From Saturnia japonica (Eukaryota > Arthropoda > Insecta > Lepidoptera > Saturniidae): a stretch of 64,000 nucleotides of DNA. Each line of letters begins with the position of its first letter. The first letter of the stretch is position 1. The notes below the pieces were generated by a model that ran no database searches, was not told the origin of the DNA, and was given only the letters and a program-made list of their open reading frames with translations. Where the stretch lies: positions 12,338,001-12,402,000 of the forward strand of contig CM065323.1 of NCBI GenBank assembly GCA_033032175.1. Reading direction: 5' to 3'. Positions 20,048 to 34,000 of this stretch are shown piece after piece. The translations under genes and the position numbers were made by a program.

Positions 20048-23000
20048 ATAGTAATCTTTATTGTCAAAAGTCACTGTACGAACACAAATGATAAAGACTT
20101 TGAAGTATATTACAAAATTGCTGCAAGCTGTTCTGGTCAAGTATTCATAGTTGATAGTAACGAAATGACTATGGTAAGTATCAACGACGAGAATTTATTT
20201 TACATATAATGATATAATATTAGGTCGGGGAAAAAATATTTTCGTATAACGTAGGTATAAAGTTGTTATAAAATTTATTTGGATGTACTATTTGCATCTA
20301 GATGGTTTTGGTAACATTACAAAGTTTACATTAAAAAAAATGTTTCCCGCTATTTTTAATTTGTTTTTCTTTCTGCAAAAATGAGTGAATGTAATGAAGA
20401 AATTCGACACATTATAAATATTATTACAAAAAAGAATGCAACTAAAGCAGCGAAAAAAATTTATGATATTTATGGACCTACCTAATGCAGTGTCAGTAAG
20501 AGTAGCACAAAGTTGGTTCAAAAGTTTCAGTCCGGAAATTTTGATTTTAAAGGTGCACCTCGCTCTGGTCACCCTGTTACGAATAAAATGGACGCCATTT
20601 TTTAAAAAGTGAAGCAAGATCAGCATGTCAGTAGTTACGATGTAGCTGAAGAACTAGAAATTAACCACAAAACAGTTTAAGCCCATTTGAAGAAAGCTGG
20701 CTATACCAAAAAGCTCGATATTTGGGTGCCACACGAGCTCACTGACAGAAACACGACTGACATTTGAGATTCATTATTGAGACGTAATGAAACCGAGCCG
20801 TTTTTGAAGAGATTGAAAAATGGCGATGAAAAGTGGATCATTTACGACAAGAGCATGCAAAAAAGATCGTGGTCTAAAGACAGCCAAGCTTCACAGAGTG
20901 TGGCTAAACCTTGGCTAACTCGAAATAAGGTGATGCTGTGTGTATGGTGGGAGTGGAAGGGCATTGTTCATTATGAGCTTTTACCGCCCAGCAAAACCAT
21001 GGATGATTCGGATCTCTACTGCCAACAACTGATGAGATTAAAGGAAGTAGTTGAGAGAAAGCGGCCGGAATTGATCAACAGGAAGGGTGTTGTCTTTTAT
21101 TTCGATAACACTAGACAACACACATCTTTAGCCACTCGGAAAAAATTAAGAGAGTTTGGCTGGGAGGTGTTAGTGCATCCACTATATAGCCCTGACCTTG
21201 CACCTTCAGACTTTCACCTGTTTCGGTCTCTTCAGAATTCTTTAGGTTCTGTAAGGTTAACATCAAGAGAGGACTGTCAAACTATTGGTCGCGTTTTTTT
21301 TTGATCAGAAGTCCCAAAGTTTCTACAGCAACGGGATCATGTCTTTACCTACAAAATGGCAGAAAATCATCAAACAAAACGGCACATATATACTTACTGT
21401 AAATAAATGTAAATAAAAAAAAAAAGTCTTGAGTTTTCATATAAAAATGCGAAGAAACTTTTTCCCCGACCTGTTATGAATAATTCCATTATGTCTTGAA
21501 GGATTTCTCGAGAGGGGTCCATCGAATTTTCAAAAATTCGGTTGTCAAAAATTTCAAGCGAGTATCGAATATATAATATCACTACTCTTTTATTATCATA
21601 CTCTTTAGTATAAAAAGATATACTTTTCACCCCTAGACCACAAGACACTTATTGACAGAGTTAAAAAAAAATCAATAAAATGACCATTTTAAAATGGCGA
21701 ACAAAAATTCAATTTCAACCAATTTGCTTTCTATATTGGTAATTTTATTTTCATAAATTTATGCTCTTCAAACGAGTAACAGTAAAAAAGCAGTTAATGC
21801 AGGTGTACTTAAATTCAACATCGGCGCTTTTGTGAATGTTTCTGGTTCTTGAGAGGTAGCAGTCAGTCATGCCTCAGTAATTTCGATCAAACTTTATTCT
21901 GCCAGGCGTTTCCGCTGTGAATTTGACCTAATACGTTGTTTCCTAAACGTGTATTTTTTCTTGGTGAACGAAGAGCTTCCATTCTCTTTAGAGTAATGGA
22001 ATACTGATAAAGTTTCATCCACTGTTTACCACACATTTTATTACCAAAATGGTAACGCCAGAATCACGTCGATTACCGTCGATGAAATTTAGGTCACCGA
22101 CGGTCTCTGTTGTTTGTGAACTGTAATGTTGTTATCATCAAATGCAGTACAGTCATTTTGCCGAAAGCAAGTATTAAAAAAATGTATTACTACAGTGTAA
22201 TGCAATCTGAAAATGAAAGTCAAGTAGTAGTTCTAATGCAAAATTTAATTTAAATACAAATCGTAACGCATCAAAAGTCTTATGAGGATCATAATTATCA
22301 TATATCTTCAAAATCTCAAAAGATTATCATTGGTTTAGTTACCATCACACCATTATATAAACAGACCACTGTGATAGGTACTAAGAAATTAAAGGAATAA
22401 AATTTATAAAGTTATATTTTCAATTTCATTAACAGGCGATCGACGTTCTCAAAGCTAAAATACGCGGAAAACACAGTTTGCTGGCTTCAAGAGTGATAAA
22501 CTCAAATCAGCAAAATAAGATACCGGTAAGCATTAATAAAATTTAAAAGTATCAATAGATCTGGTAAATTTAATTTGTGTTTCATATTCTAAATCGTAAT
22601 TTTAAATGACTGTGAGGAAGAAGCTGTTTTTATATAAATACCGTTCAGTGCTTAATACTCCTAGCTGTGTAGGGGTTTTGACTGACTGCGTAGATCTGTC
22701 ATTGAACCGACAGAATGATGAGTGGTATCAGAGAGTCCCAGTATGGTTCATCTTTATTGTTAAAAACGGTCGTTATTTAAAAAAATTATGCTCGCGAGTA
22801 TACAACCATCAGGAGCAAAAAAGAGATGTTTTCTCGCCTTTCGTGAAAAACTTACAAGAGATTTGAGATACTGCGCCATAACGATTTTTAAAATCAACGA
22901 TGGGACGCTATCATGGTTGGTCAATCAGAATAGTTCAAAGTTATTGGAATCATCAATTATCATATTTTTCACAAACTAATATTTTTGTATAATCCTTGTC

Positions 23001-25094
23001 TCATTACTGATTTCAATTTTTAGTTCTACGTTGACGATAAAGTAGTAAGCGCCCTTGTTACTGCAGCCGGTGAAAATGTTGAAATGCAATTAACACTACC
23101 AAGCAAAACCGTCAAAACTAAAAATCTTATTTGGTCAGGCAACTCTAAGGTAAAATTATATTATGGATAAATTACTTTAACGTGATAAACATATCATATC
23201 TATATTTGTGAAAGTACGTTTGTTTAAACATTTATACATTTTGGTTTGGTTATACATTACAATTGGTTCAGTAGTTTTCGAGTACCTACTGTTATTATTA
23301 TTTTACGTAGATATTAATTTTTACAGGCAATTGAGTTGACGCACCTTGTATCTGGAAACTACTCAGTAACAGTTTCAGGTCATAGTACTTCTTCTGTAGT
23401 GGTAACCGGAAAAACAAACTTCTCGTTCCTTCACGGATTTTCCCTGTTATTACCTAGTAAATCAACTGATACAACAACACAACCTATTGCAGGTGAGAAA
23501 TGCCTTTGTTTTAAATCTAATGCTGACCCCATACAATCGTCCAATAGCCGAACTCCGAATTTGAACTCGGAATTTAGCGAACTCGACCGATTTCCAAAAT
23601 GACCCTGCTCCACACATCGATAGTTAATTTCAAACCATGGCAGACATCGAAGAGATAGTAGTGGTCTCGCTACATTGAATTAGTGCATATTACTGTTGAA
23701 TTCAAGTATACAGGTTGAGATCACTCCACTCAATTCTGCTGATTCTTTTTCTGTCATTATCAAACAAAATTGCAAAAAATATTAATTAATGAAACATAAT
23801 TTTATTATAAGATTGATAGCCACGCACGCTCTGATATGTGAAGGATCAAAATGTGCGAGTTAGCCAACTCCTTCGAACTCCTTTGATTCGGGATCGATTT
23901 ACAGCTCGGGATCGCTACCGGAGCGATCTCATGCCAATTCTATCAAATATCTGCCAACGCCCCCAAACCACTCCTCTGCATGTCGACGATTGGACGATCA
24001 GTTCGAATGTTAGATGATTATGTAGTGGCAATACGCTATTGGCATGTGAAATACTTTAAACGCAATGAAGTGTATTGTGAAGATTTACCGATTATCTAGA
24101 TTCATATACAATCTTTCTTTTGTCAGACTTTTTCATATAGTATAACTATTTAAATAAAAATTATTAAGTATGAGTACATACATTCCACCGATAGATCAAT
24201 AACTAAGAGACAAGGAACTTTCTCAACCAGTTAAATAACAATTGCCCGATGAAATACTTTCTTTCAATAAATAAAGTAATTATTTCAGATAAATCAAACT
24301 TTTTATCAGTAACTGTGACGGATCCAGATAACGATGTAACTATAAATACAGCACAAATATTAGACATGAATGAAAATGTCTTATTAGAATTACCATTGCA
24401 TCGGGTCCATGGAAATTTCTTTACTACTGATGAGTTTTCGTCGCCTAAACACATGATTAATATTGGGGTCAGTATAACAATGAAATTATAATTCTAACAC
24501 CCGTAATGATTTTAGAAAAAGGCAGAAACGACATCTCTACTGCAAGTATGAGTTAGATAGAATGGAAAACAGTGCCTTCAGGTGAAACGTTCTCTTTCTT
24601 TTAACAAACCTTTTTCGGTTTCTGCAGTTTTCTCAAGTGCTTCATATATCTGGATTGGTTCTTCTGTCAGCCTTTTACTGTACCTATTTTTTTTTTGGTC
24701 TTTCTAGCTTTTTTACTAAAAATTATGCCAATTCTTATATTCTAACCAATCAGCCAAATCACTTGCACAATTGATGTTTACTCATATATTTCATGACTTA
24801 TGTTTTATTTAACATAGAGATATTTTAAAACAGTCTTTCGTTTCATTTTCTATCATAATAAGCTCAAATTTTATTTGAGTATACTTTTTTTATACAATCG
24901 TTGTTAAAACACCAGATCCTGCCCGTGCAAAAGTGAATAAAGTGATCCACTGAAATGATGACCCAAAAACAATTATAAAAGACAGCACTATAACTAATAT
25001 TACGTACATTTTTAGGTAAAAGGAACTCTAAAGACCAATGGACAAACCGTGCGGAGAATTTCTAAGACGCCTGTTCAACCAAAAATTATAACAG
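20048..25094 (+). CDS. Exons 1-6: end of the VWA domain and hemicentin-specific segment
   Basis: Exon 20048-20173 reads [10 protein letters not shown] and [13 protein letters not shown], matching the end of the hemicentin von Willebrand A domain, where a strand, an IAS-SGQVF turn and a final strand close the fold. 22436-22525 ([19 protein letters not shown]) fits the helix after it. 23024-25094 ([64 protein letters not shown]) corresponds to the segment between VWA and the first Ig in hemicentins. Identification rests on pattern memory. The metal-binding (MIDAS) part would be upstream. Introns: the first holds a mariner; those at 23493-24288 and 24468-25015 show nothing I can name. Confidence 0.72.
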
Positions 25095-28000
25095 GTATGT
25101 TTTAAACGCCATAATGGTTAAATATGTAATGTAATATTATTTTCGTTTAAAAAAAACTATCTTACTGCAGCTAAGAAACTACTAGAAATTTTCTCCCACC
25201 CCAACAACGACAAAATCTTTTCGACATCTAGATTTAAACTGACTGATCTCGGAATGTGACTGTTAAGAATTACTCACCAAATGCATCCTGCCAGGAACAT
25301 ATATTGTATTCTAGATATCAGAGATAACAGATACCGCAAAACTTATAAAGCAAGGTCATCGAAAATTCAAGAAATTGATTTTTTTATTACAGTACCTCCG
25401 TCTATCGAAAAATCGCTAAAGAAAATCGAAACAACTGATGTGAAAACAATAAAAATACCCTGCAAGTAAGTTAATTGAATTAGCATATTACTTAGTAACT
25501 CAATTAACAAAAAAAAAAAACATTTTTTGTGTTATTTTATACTAAATTAAGAAACTAGTAAGTATCGTCACTGAAATTAAAGTTGGTTAATATTCATTCC
25601 GGCATTCAGTTGATTCATACGCTCATCACATCGATTAGTCCATCCATTAATGAAATAAAAATATATGTGGTTGATTTTTTTTTTTCGAAGGTTATTTATT
25701 ATTATTACTTGTACATACCTATCTACAGATTAAAATATATTATGAAAAGGAGTCCCTTTAGGCAAGGTTCCGAAGATACTGGCAGCGTTCCCCCTTTGAA
25801 TAGCTAGACTAATTCTTTGTCCGAGGTAGCTGCCAGCTCTTCGGTCTCCTGTGATGTCGACTAACCTTTTTACTATTTCCTTAAAAAGCCTTGTAGCGCT
25901 AGGACCCCACGGGCCAAGGGTCTCGACGCCGAATGGGACAAAATCATATTCAGAGCCCAGACCCCTGTATTTGCATGCCTTAGCTTTTTCAGCCGCCTCA
26001 CAAGCCACACCAGCTCTGTTGCTGGTTCAAAGTAGATGGGAAGGGGCCAGCGTGTCTGAACAGGTTGCATCCCATACTAGCACCCGGCCCATCTTCCATG
26101 GAACCAAACTCATACCGTCCGGTCTCTTGCCATCGTCTCTTGCAATACCAGTCGGCTCAAGTAAACTTGGAACGTTGACGGTGGCAAGTGACCGGCGTAT
26201 GATATCGTTAAGTGCGGCATGTCTCGAGAAGCGGCCTGCACTTTTTTGACATGATAGTCCGTGATGTCCTAGCTTGTCGACATCACTGCCACAGGGACAT
26301 TTATGAGGAACGCAGACCGGAACCCCAAGCCGTAGACAGGTTGCGATTCGGAGCGTGTCAGGTTCAAGAAATGGTTATTGATTATTATAGTTCGGTTTGA
26401 ATATGCATTTTAAATATTGTTTATTTTTTTGGCGTTACCAGCGTGATATACAATGTACAACTTTACAGTCTTACCTATATTCCTGTAACTGTTATATTTA
26501 CAGAATACTTACAGCAGAACCAAAACCTACAATATCTTGGTATTTTAAAACGATGTCGTCTGTATCTTACGAACCACTCCCTGGAAATTCAGAAGAAGTT
26601 ATAGTAAATATAAACAATTCCTCACTCTCTCGTAAATTTAAATGTGTAGCTAAAAATGAGGCTGGACAAGATGAACATATCACAGGTAATGTTTATAATA
26701 TTTTGCGTATGGATAGTTATATTCGTCGCTTTTTTCAGATTATTTATAAATGATTATATCTCTGATACGAACAAAATTGTAATTTTTTTTGTTATTTTGG
26801 TAAGTAATCTGAGGTTTATTCCTTTGGGGACTGTAAATTTTTGTCGTTATATATGCATAATTTCATGAAGTAATTGTATTGTATTTCAGTTAATTTTAGT
26901 GACAATCGCAACGTTGCATTTCGGTTAATTTTCGTTACCATCCAGGATTATTTCAAAAATAATCAGTATTTAAAACCTCGTCCATACAGCAATTAAGAAA
27001 GTATTTATGCCGCTTGTGATCGCAGATCGCAGATGTTATCATTAACCGTAACTATACATAGATTAGTCAATTAAGAACGCTACCTATTGACTGTTAAATG
27101 TGTGTCAGTAACTGTTCGTTTGTACTCATCAGTTAGTAGTATTAGAAGTGTCGTTTATAGAACTTTCTTTTCAAACATTAGCAATTATTTACCGGATTAT
27201 TTACCCTGCTAGCTAACAGACCAGCTCTCATGACAATAAAACAATAAATTTAATACAGTTCTATGCTATTTCAGAACTTGTCGTTACATTAAAACCTAAA
27301 ATAATAATTGATAAAGGACCGAAGATTAGTGTAAAATATGGCAGTACAACATCATTGACGTGTTACGTGACTGCAAAACCGGAACCAACTGTAGAATGGC
27401 GAGATGACAATAATGTAGTAATGCCAGCTCACACTCGGGTAAACCATTATTTTTAAGTAAATTACTAAGGTTACATTTGTGGTCTTCAACAACACAAAAC
27501 TGAATAGGAAGGATGCACAAAGAAAAAAAATTTTTTTTACCAACTTTGTGTGTCTGAAAGGGACCTTTTAATGTACTTTTTTATTATAGATATTGATATA
27601 TTATTAAAAATAATGATTTTAAATTTCAATTTATTTCTCTATAACCACTCAATATGCGGAATTAAAATACTACATTTTAAAGTTTAATGGGTGAAGTTAA
27701 ATGTTCCTATGTAAGGTGTAAGATTTATTTTTAAGTAGATATGCAATTTCAGCACTACCAGAATGACACTGGGAATACGTACTTTGAATATATTAGTAAG
27801 CTAACACTGGAAAATATAAAAGTCTCAAAGAAATATTATTGTCATTCTTCAAATTCTCGGGGTTCCACGATTGAACACATTGATGTAACAGTTTTATCTC
27901 CATTCCAGAGGCATGGTTTACGGGAAGGTATTAAATAAACAATTATTAATTTAAAACTCTTTTTAAAGGTCTTAAAAAGATGACAACAAATAAAGTCTTT

Positions 28001-31000
28001 GTCGATATTATAACTATACGTCATGATATATCTAACGAATAATTTAAATTTTTCAGTTTTACAAAACAATAATTTTAGTAACACAAAATTCCAACTAAAT
28101 TCAATATTGCATGTGGTAAATACCATCTAACTCACTGCCAGAAGAATATCTTTCTCAGAAGGCTCTCTATATTGGCACGTTGATTGGCAATATTTATCTG
28201 CCGACCGAGGTATTGTCTAGCGCTTAGGATGAGAAATGCTTCGATCTATCGATTCTCAACTCAGTTTTTAACTCTATTCGAGTACTATTTTAAGTAAACG
28301 CAAGATTAGGCTGATTAATATTCTATATGTGTTCAGTAAAATTATGGTTCTCGCTTCTCATGTAACTTTGTATAATAATTATACATATATTTATATACAT
28401 ATCCCTTGTGATCTTGATATTTCCTATATTCATTTTCAGAGACAATGAACTTTCGATATGGAAAGTCGTATACGATTCCTTGCAAAGTCGAGTCTGAATT
28501 GCCCGTTAAAATTAAATGGTTCTTTACACCAGAAAATAGTAGTAAAACGGAATCTCTGAAACCATCTTATAAATATTATATATCATCAAATGGATCTACA
28601 TTGATAATTAAGCACATGGATTTGAACTTACGGGGAAAATATAGGTGTAGTGTTACGTTGATTTCTGACCAAAACGAGAACCAGAACTATGATTTAACTC
28701 TCAAAATACATGATCTGAGTGAGTATATCCATGTAAAAAAATGCTAATCTACAACAACTATACCAAATTTAATTAACATTATTTTGTATTGACTATCATT
28801 ATGTATGTTTTATTTTAGTGGCACCTAAACTGTTGAAATCTACAAAACCTCTGATCGTGAATGAAAAGACACCAGCAACTATATCCTGCAAGTAAGTAGC
28901 TTGTAGTAGTAGTAAGTTTTTAAATATTTGAAATGAAATCAAATTCTGAAGGTTTTCATTAACTTTATCTTTTTTTAGCGTATTAAAAGGTGTTCCGAAA
29001 CCTACGTTCACCTGGTATTTCAAGAGCAAAGAAATGAATAGATTCCAAACTTTATCAAATTTAGAAGAGCAGTTACACATAAAAAAAGCTACGTTGGCGA
29101 ATGCTGGAATCTACAAGTGTATCGCTGTAAATACATTGGGCAACGATGAAGTTACTTCAGAATTAGTTGTTCAAAGTAAGATTAATTTACATAGGTCCTT
29201 CTCTACCGATTACTGTTGCGTGAATATGCTTAAAATAGCTTCTTGCTATTACTCATGGGAATAACTGTACATTCGTTCATTCAATTCCCAAATATATTTT
29301 TTCATCATAAAATCATACATGGGCGAATTTTCATCTTTTAATTAGGTTAGTCGAAATTTTGGTATAGTTTTTAAATTTACACATGACTAATTCGAATTAG
29401 TTAAAACAGCATTTCAAATAATATTATAGACAAATATATTTTTATAAGAATTCCATTCTTAAAATATAGTTTTATTAGAGAATTTGTATTATCACTTGTA
29501 ACGTTGCTAGATATTTGAAATCATTTAATTTCTACTGGTCATAACAATTGGAACGAAAATGTATAATTGTGGACGGTATATTTTACAGTATAACACGATT
29601 AGGTTTATTAAAAATTAAAAAATACGATATGTTTATTACAGCACCTCCCTTTATCGATAAATCACACAAGAAAATCGAAACATCTGATGCCAAAACAGTT
29701 AAAATACCATGCAAGTAAGTTATTTCAATTAGATTTTTACTTAGCAACTCAATTTATACAAAAATTATAACCCAAATAAGTTCAATGCTATTGTTAGAAT
29801 TATTTTATATACTAAAGTAAAAAGTATTCACTGTTAAATATTTATATATTAAATTTGGACAATATTCGTCAGGTAATCAATTGATTCATACGCTCATCAC
29901 ATCCATCAATAAAATAAATATATTATGTTATAGATGTTCGGTTTGGGATCTGCGTTTTAATTGTTTATTTTTTCTTTTCTGGTGTAAAGAGCGTGTTCTT
30001 AAATGTAAAACTTTACTGCCTTATCTACATTTCTGGTATTATTTTATATTTACAGAATACTTGCAGCAAAACCAAAGCCTACAATATCTTGGTATTTTAA
30101 AACGATGTCGTCTGTATCTTACGAACCATTCCCTGGAAATTCAGAAGAAGTTACAGTAAATATAAACAATTCCTCACTCTCTCGTAAATTTAAATGTGTA
30201 GCTAAAAATGAGGCTGGACAAGATGAACATGTCACAGGTAATGTTTATAATATTTTGCTTAAGGATAGTTATATTATTCGCTTTTTTTAGTTTCTTTATA
30301 CATGATTATATCTCCGATACGAACAAAATTGTATTTTTTTTTAAATTTTGGTAGGTCATCTGAGATTTATACCTTTCGGGACTGTAAATTTTTGTCGTTA
30401 TAGATGCATAATTTCATGAAGTAATTGTATTGTATTTCAGTTAATTTTAGTGACAATCGGAAAGTTGCATTTCAGTTAATTTTCGTTACCATTCAGGATT
30501 ATTTCAAAAATAATCAGTATTTAAAACCTCGTCCATAGAGCAATTAAGAAAGTATTTATGCCGCTTGTGATCGCAGATCGCAGAGGTTATTGTTAACCGT
30601 CACTATGCATAGATTAGTCAATTAAGAACGCTACCTATCGATTGTTAAATGTGTGTCAGTAACTGTTCGTTTGTACTCATCAGTTAGTAGTAATAGAAGT
30701 GTCGTTTATAGAACCTTCTTTTCAAACATTAGCAATTATTTACCGGATGATTTACTCTGCTAGCTAACAGACAAGCTCTCGTGACAATAAAATAATAAAT
30801 TTAATACAGTTCTATGCTATTTCAGAACTTGTCGTTACATTAAAACCTAAAATAATAATTGATAAAGGACCGAAGATTACTGTAAAATATGGCAGTACAA
30901 CATCATTGACGTGTTACGTGACTGCAAAACCGGAACCAACTGTAGAATGGCGAGATGACAATAATGTAGTAATGCCAGCTCACACTCGGGTAAACGATTA

Positions 31001-34000
31001 TTTTTAAGTAAATTACTAAGGTTACATTTGTGGTCTTCAACAACACAAAACTGAATAGGAAGGATGCACAAAGAAAATTTTTTTTTTTACCAACTCTGTG
31101 TGTCTGAAAGGGGCCTTTTAATGTACTTTTTTATTATAGATATTGATATATTATTAAAAATAATGATTTTAAATTTCAATTTATTTCTCTATAACCACTC
31201 AATATGCGGAATTAAAATACTACATTTTAAAGTTTAATGGGTGAAGTTAAATGTACCTATGTAGTAAGGTGTAAGATTTATTTTAAAGTAGATATGCAAT
31301 TTCAGCACTACCAGAATGACACTGGGAATACGTACTTCGAATATATTAGTAAGCTAACACTGGAAAATATAAAAGTCTCAAAGAAATATTATTGTCATTC
31401 TTCAAATTCTCGGGGTTCCACTTTTGAACCTGTTGATGTCACTGTCCTATCACCATTTCAGAGGCTTGGTTTACCAGAAGGTATTTATATGAACAATTAT
31501 AAATATATACCCAATGACATAGATTTTAACAATAAACTATAACTTCTTCAGTTTTTTATTTAGTTTTACAAAACAATAATAATAGTAAAAAAAAATTCCA
31601 ACAAAAATCAACACAGTGAGTGGTTAATACCCTCCAACTCGCCGCCAGAAGAAAACGTTTTTAGAAGGCTGGCCATATTGACATTGGCATGTTTATCCGC
31701 TAACCGAGGTATTGGCCAGCACTAGGGTCGATAGTTATCGGTCTCTTGATTCGCGACAGTTTTTAAATCTCGTCGAGTATCATTGTAAGTGAACGGAAAG
31801 TAAACATAACATTAGACTGAATGATGTTCAGTCAGTTAATAATGATCATCATGATTGGTGGATGAGTTCAGTTAAATTATGATTGTCGATTGTATTTCAA
31901 TTTTGTATAATAAAAATATATATTATTTTATGACTAAAAAGAGTCTCTCTACCAATTTCAAACTCTAATAGCCTTATTGATATTTCCTGCATTCATTTTC
32001 AGAGACAATGAACTTTCGATATGGAAAGTCGTATACGATTTCTTGCAAAGTTGAGTCTGAATTGCCTGTTAAAATTAAATGGTTCTTCACACCAGAAAAC
32101 AGTAGTAACATGGAATCTCTGAAACCATCAGATAAATATTATATATCATCAAATGGATTTACATTGATAATTAAGCAAATGGATTTGAACTTACGTGGGA
32201 AATATAGGTGCAGTGTTACGTTAATCTCCGATGAAAAAGAAAACCAGAGCTATGATGTAAATCTCAACATACATGATCTGAGTGAGTATGTACTTCTTTT
32301 ATCCATAATATTTGTAGAAACTTCATAAGAATTTGTTGGTCAATGTGGCCATGACAAATTTCATTACGATTATTGTATATTTATTTACTGTTATTCTATG
32401 TTTAATTTTAGTGGCACCTGAACTAATTAAATCTCTAAAACCTTTGACCGTGAAAGAAAATACACCAGCAACTATATCCTGCAGGTAAGTAGCTTGTAGT
32501 AGTAAGTATTTAAATATTTGAAATGAAATCAAATTCTGAAGGGTTTCATTAACTTTATTTTTTTTTAGCGTATTAAAAGGTGTTCCAAAACCTACGTTCA
32601 CTTGGTATTTCAAGAGCAAACAAATGGATAGATTCCAAAGTTCATCAAATATAGGACAGCAATTACATATAAAAAAGGCTATGTTGACAAATGCCGGAAT
32701 CTATAAATGTATTGCTATGAACATATTAGGCAACGATGAAATGACTTCAGAACTGATTGTCGAAGGTAACTTTACATACATAGGTTCTTATACTATGATT
32801 ACTTATACTATAATGAAAAACTTGACATATATTTTTCTTTTCCCATCAGAAGCTCAGCTTAGATACACAGTCAATTAACTTAAAATAATTTGTTCCGTGT
32901 TGTTTATGTAGATCACCAGTTCATATTTGAGACAGCTTTTGTTTTACCATATTTGTTGAAATCAACGGCATTATTTTTATTTATTTTTATTAATAAAGGC
33001 AGGGTCAACAGTACGCATATTATACATTGACAATTTGATTTTAAAATCGAATATTGATATGCGAACCAATTACATAACAGTTAAATAACTAATTCGAGAT
33101 AATTTAAACAACGATTTAAACAAGTCTATATTTTTAGCTCCTCCAAGGATAAACAACAATGTTAAAATATTCAGAGGCATAGTAGGAGATGTCGCATTGA
33201 GAATCCCTTGCAACGTGACAGGGTATCCGAAACCAGATATTAGTTGGAGCGACCGCGAAGGAGGAGAAGTTATTGTAAAAGGTATACTTGATAATATAAA
33301 ATATTGAGTCTCAACCACATTTACTAATTTCACAGCGTCATACTTGCTCTTTGTGTTTTTTCTACTAGAACTACATTATAATATATTGTAAAAAATTTGT
33401 TTTGTCAAGAGTCTAAGGTCCAGACCGTATTTTGACCACTTTATGTTTAATTTTGAACGTAATCTTTAAAGATTCATCCATATGTATTTTAGTTTGAGTC
33501 AAACTAAGAGAGGTAGAATGTCTACAAGAATAGATTACGGGATCGTATCCTTTATATCTATTTCTGTCGCAAAGCTGAAATATTCGCAATACTTCCGACG
33601 GGTGTGGTTGGCAACACACACCAGCATATGAGGTGTTCCAATTATAAGGAGTCATAATGTATTACGATTAACTTCTGGACTGCGGTCTTATTGAGTTTGA
33701 TTGTATATAATGTCTTAGTATAGGACTATCCTATCTATCTACTATAGTGCTCAGAGTGCTGTAGTGGCTGGCACATAATCTGCGGATGAGTGAGGCGCAT
33801 CACTTCCGCATGATGCCATGAAAACCATAAATTCTCGCCTCTGCGATTTTGCCTCGGGCACTGCAATATCGTGTCAACCCCATCAATATCCTGAATGCAT
33901 TGTTGTATGGTACGCACAGAGACTTGTATGCTCTCTGGGTGTAATTGACCCACAGAATGTATGTATAAAAGGACTGGCTGTACGATGTAAATAGCGTAGC

